Shown here piece by piece: positions 13,481 to 14,726 of a DNA stretch of 14,726 bases. Source of the stretch: Chloroflexota bacterium. Lineage in GTDB: Bacteria; Chloroflexota; Dehalococcoidia; Bin125. The notes beneath the pieces are model-generated. The model worked only from the letters and a program-made list of their open reading frames with translations. It was not told where the DNA came from and ran no database searches. A program made the translations under genes and the position numbers. Positions within the stretch are counted from its first letter, which is position 1; each line of letters begins with the position of its first letter. Where the stretch lies: the NCBI GenBank assembly GCA_026707335.1, contig JAPOXB010000248.1, forward strand, positions 3,461 through 18,186. The letters are read 5' to 3'.

Positions 13481-14239
13481 CTATCCGCCCAGACCGGAGA
13501 GGATCGCCAGCGCCACGCCGGTCGCGACGGAAACGTTGAGCGATCGGACGGCGGCCGGCTCGCCGGCGCCGGCGGCGGGCGGGGACGGGATCGCGCAGAC
13601 GGCGTCGCAGGCCTCCAGAGTGAGGCGGCGCAGGCCGCGCTCCTCACCGCCCACGACGAGCAGCCAGTCGCGGTCGCGGGGGACGTCGGCGAGCGGCTGG
13701 GCCGCGTGCTCCGACGTGCCGAGGATCCACAGCCCGGCGTCCTTGGCCGCGCTCAGGGCGCGGCGCAGGTTCGTCTCGACGGCGAAGGGGACGCGCTCGA
13801 TCCCGCCGCTGGCCGTGTCGTAGGCGACGGCCGTCAGGCCGGCGGCGCGGTGCTCGCCCAGCACGACGCCGCGCACGCCGAAGAACGCCGCCGAGCGGAA
13901 GATCGCGCCGACGTTGCGCGGATCCTGGATCGAGTCGAGCGCGAGCCAGAGGCCGTGGGGCCCGCCGGCGGGGCGGGCCAGCAGCGCGTCGATGGGCGCC
14001 GGCGCGCGCGGCGCGACGATGGCGCAGGCCGCGCCCTCGCGTCCTTGCTTGGGAGACGAATCGCGGCGATCACCGGGCGCCGAAGCCGGACGCGTGGGCG
14101 CCCCGGACTCGCGGGCGAGATCGGCGATCGTGCGCCAGAGGCCGGCCGGCCGCGGCGGCAGCCGGACCTCCTCCACGTCGTCGGGGCGGGCGTGCAGCGC
14201 CGCCAGGACGCTGTGCGCGTTGCGCAGTTCCAGCGACAT
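13481..14239 (-). CDS. SpoU/TrmH-family RNA 2'-O-ribose methyltransferase (RlmB-like)
   Basis: The 252-residue protein has a short N-terminal substrate-binding part (RNAHSVLAALHARPDD resembles the L30e-like domain of RlmB) and a C-terminal knotted SPOUT domain. The three SpoU motifs are LDSIQDPRNVGAIFRS (101-116, with N109 and catalytic R115), VVGGEERGL (195-203, E200) and SLNVSVATGVAL (233-244). Such enzymes transfer a methyl group from SAM to a ribose 2'-OH of rRNA or tRNA. RlmB (23S rRNA G2251) is the best guess, but tRNA Gm18 TrmH and TsnR-type enzymes share these motifs. A loop before motif 3 (SPPAAGAGEPAAV) is longer than usual. The ATG at 14239 has GAGG eight bases upstream; the open frame continues to 14452 only by crossing into the foreign AT-rich DNA and is rejected. 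It lies 125 bases upstream of glcB on the same strand. Confidence 0.9.
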   Translation of the reverse strand: MSLELRNAHSVLAALHARPDDVEEVRLPPRPAGLWRTIADLARESGAPTRPASAPGDRRDSSPKQGREGAACAIVAPRAPAPIDALLARPAGGPHGLWLALDSIQDPRNVGAIFRSAAFFGVRGVVLGEHRAAGLTAVAYDTASGGIERVPFAVETNLRRALSAAKDAGLWILGTSEHAAQPLADVPRDRDWLLVVGGEERGLRRLTLEACDAVCAIPSPPAAGAGEPAAVRSLNVSVATGVALAILSGLGG

Positions 14240-14348
14240 CCAGCGCCTCGCTTCCCGCCCGGCGGGACGCGCCGCGGGCGGCGTCCCACCGCGCAGTGTC
14301 GCCCGGCGCGGTGTCCTGTGGCGAGTCTCGCGCAAGGACGGCGGGGGG

Positions 14349-14354
14349 TATCCT
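14349..14354 (+). promoter_or_regulatory. Candidate -10 element TATCCT pointing into the junction
   Basis: GGTATCCT on the plus strand has the same core as the candidate at 3258. It points away from the methyltransferase gene. It would have driven a divergent gene that is now missing, because the bacterial sequence ends about 15-25 bases further on. No -35 box is evident. Confidence 0.25.
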
Positions 14355-14374
14355 CGGGGTGCAGCGAGGTGCAG

Positions 14375-14726
14375 ATGTGTTTCAAGCACTGATGGGTGCA
14401 TGTTGAACTGTAAACTGATATAATGCATGCATGCCTCAAAATCAAATAACAATTACTAGTTGCTATGAATCACTATCACTAGGCATCCACATATTTGCAA
14501 TTATCAGCTAAACAGTGAATAAATAAACAATCATTTACATGATTAAAGTTAACTGTAGGTTACTGATCATGTGATTTTGTTTATAAATTTGTTAGTTCTG
14601 CTTAGACCAAACCAATAATTCATGATTAGTGATTATGATAGTATCACTTTGGCACTACCAGGGTATGACATGTGGCTGCTAAACACAGTAGGTACATCGG
14701 ATGATCCATGCATGCACAAATGAAAC
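14375..14726. other. AT-rich, non-coding, eukaryote-like DNA (probable chimeric tail)
   Basis: From about 14365-14385 composition drops abruptly from roughly 70% GC to about 25-35% GC. No open frame of bacterial character, ribosome site or known RNA is seen. The stretch contains ATGCATGCATGC (14423-14434) and CCATGCATGCAC (14706-14717), alternating purine-pyrimidine words common in plant intergenic DNA, and a weak AGTGAT/ATCACT inverted repeat (14628-14648). I see no transposon ends or direct repeat that would make it a bacterial insertion. Together with 14240-14374, which holds only the upstream region of the methyltransferase gene, this is the one gene-free stretch over 300 bases. A plant source is pattern recognition, not proof. 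Confidence 0.7.

Noticed and set aside
1..14370. CRISPR array, tRNA, rRNA or riboswitch
   Set aside because: No regularly spaced repeats, cloverleaf or conserved aptamer-like segment was seen; all gaps between genes in this part are under 130 bases.
14240..14452. 71-residue N-terminal extension of the SpoU methyltransferase
   Set aside because: It crosses the composition break into the AT-rich tail and has no homology to the family; ATG 14239 fits the domain start.
14385..14726. AT-rich tail as a bacterial genomic island or insertion sequence
   Set aside because: No transposase frame, terminal inverted repeat, target duplication or tRNA site is visible, and word content looks eukaryotic.

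Overview
A bacterial stretch of very high GC (roughly 70% by eye) fills positions 1 to about 14370. It carries 13 protein genes. The last ~350 bases switch abruptly to AT-rich, non-coding DNA that looks eukaryotic, perhaps plant, so the window is probably a chimeric or contaminated contig. The bacterium cannot be named from this sequence. High GC, Shine-Dalgarno-type ribosome sites and a catabolic set of enzymes (Ldh family, tandem 2-hydroxyacid dehydrogenases, double hot-dog dehydratase, PPOX, HACL-like TPP enzyme, enolase superfamily, VOC, acyl-CoA dehydrogenase) suggest an environmental Chloroflexota (SAR202/Dehalococcoidia-like) or Actinomycetota lineage. That placement is inference.

Layout. 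Positions 1-6022 hold seven genes on the plus strand with gaps of 31-94 bases: the tail of an Ldh-family oxidoreductase, a peptidyl-alpha-hydroxyglycine alpha-amidating lyase (PAL) homologue, an HprA-type and a GRHPR-type 2-hydroxyacid dehydrogenase, a MaoC/FAS1-like dehydratase, a PPOX-class flavoprotein and an aldo/keto reductase. The last converges with a minus-strand TPP-dependent enzyme (6040-7686), closest in motifs to 2-hydroxyacyl-CoA lyase/oxalyl-CoA decarboxylase. Across a ~100-base divergent promoter region, the plus strand then carries a MenC/NSAR-type enolase-superfamily enzyme, a degenerate two-domain VOC protein and an ACAD10/11-like acyl-CoA dehydrogenase. That gene converges with malate synthase G (minus), which is followed on the same strand by a SpoU-type rRNA/tRNA 2'-O-methyltransferase and then the junction to foreign DNA.

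How the genes may work together. The most interesting thread is glyoxylate. PAL chemistry releases glyoxylate from alpha-hydroxyglycine compounds, and this homologue keeps the catalytic Tyr, Arg and three metal-binding His. Directly downstream are two dehydrogenases of the hydroxypyruvate/glyoxylate reductase type, and malate synthase G (glyoxylate + acetyl-CoA to malate) lies in the same window. The Ldh family upstream includes ureidoglycolate dehydrogenase. A TPP lyase related to oxalyl-CoA/2-hydroxyacyl-CoA enzymes fits the same C2/2-hydroxyacid chemistry. This is a hypothesis from gene content; no substrate can be read directly from the sequence. No mobile element, CRISPR array, RNA gene or transcription factor was found.
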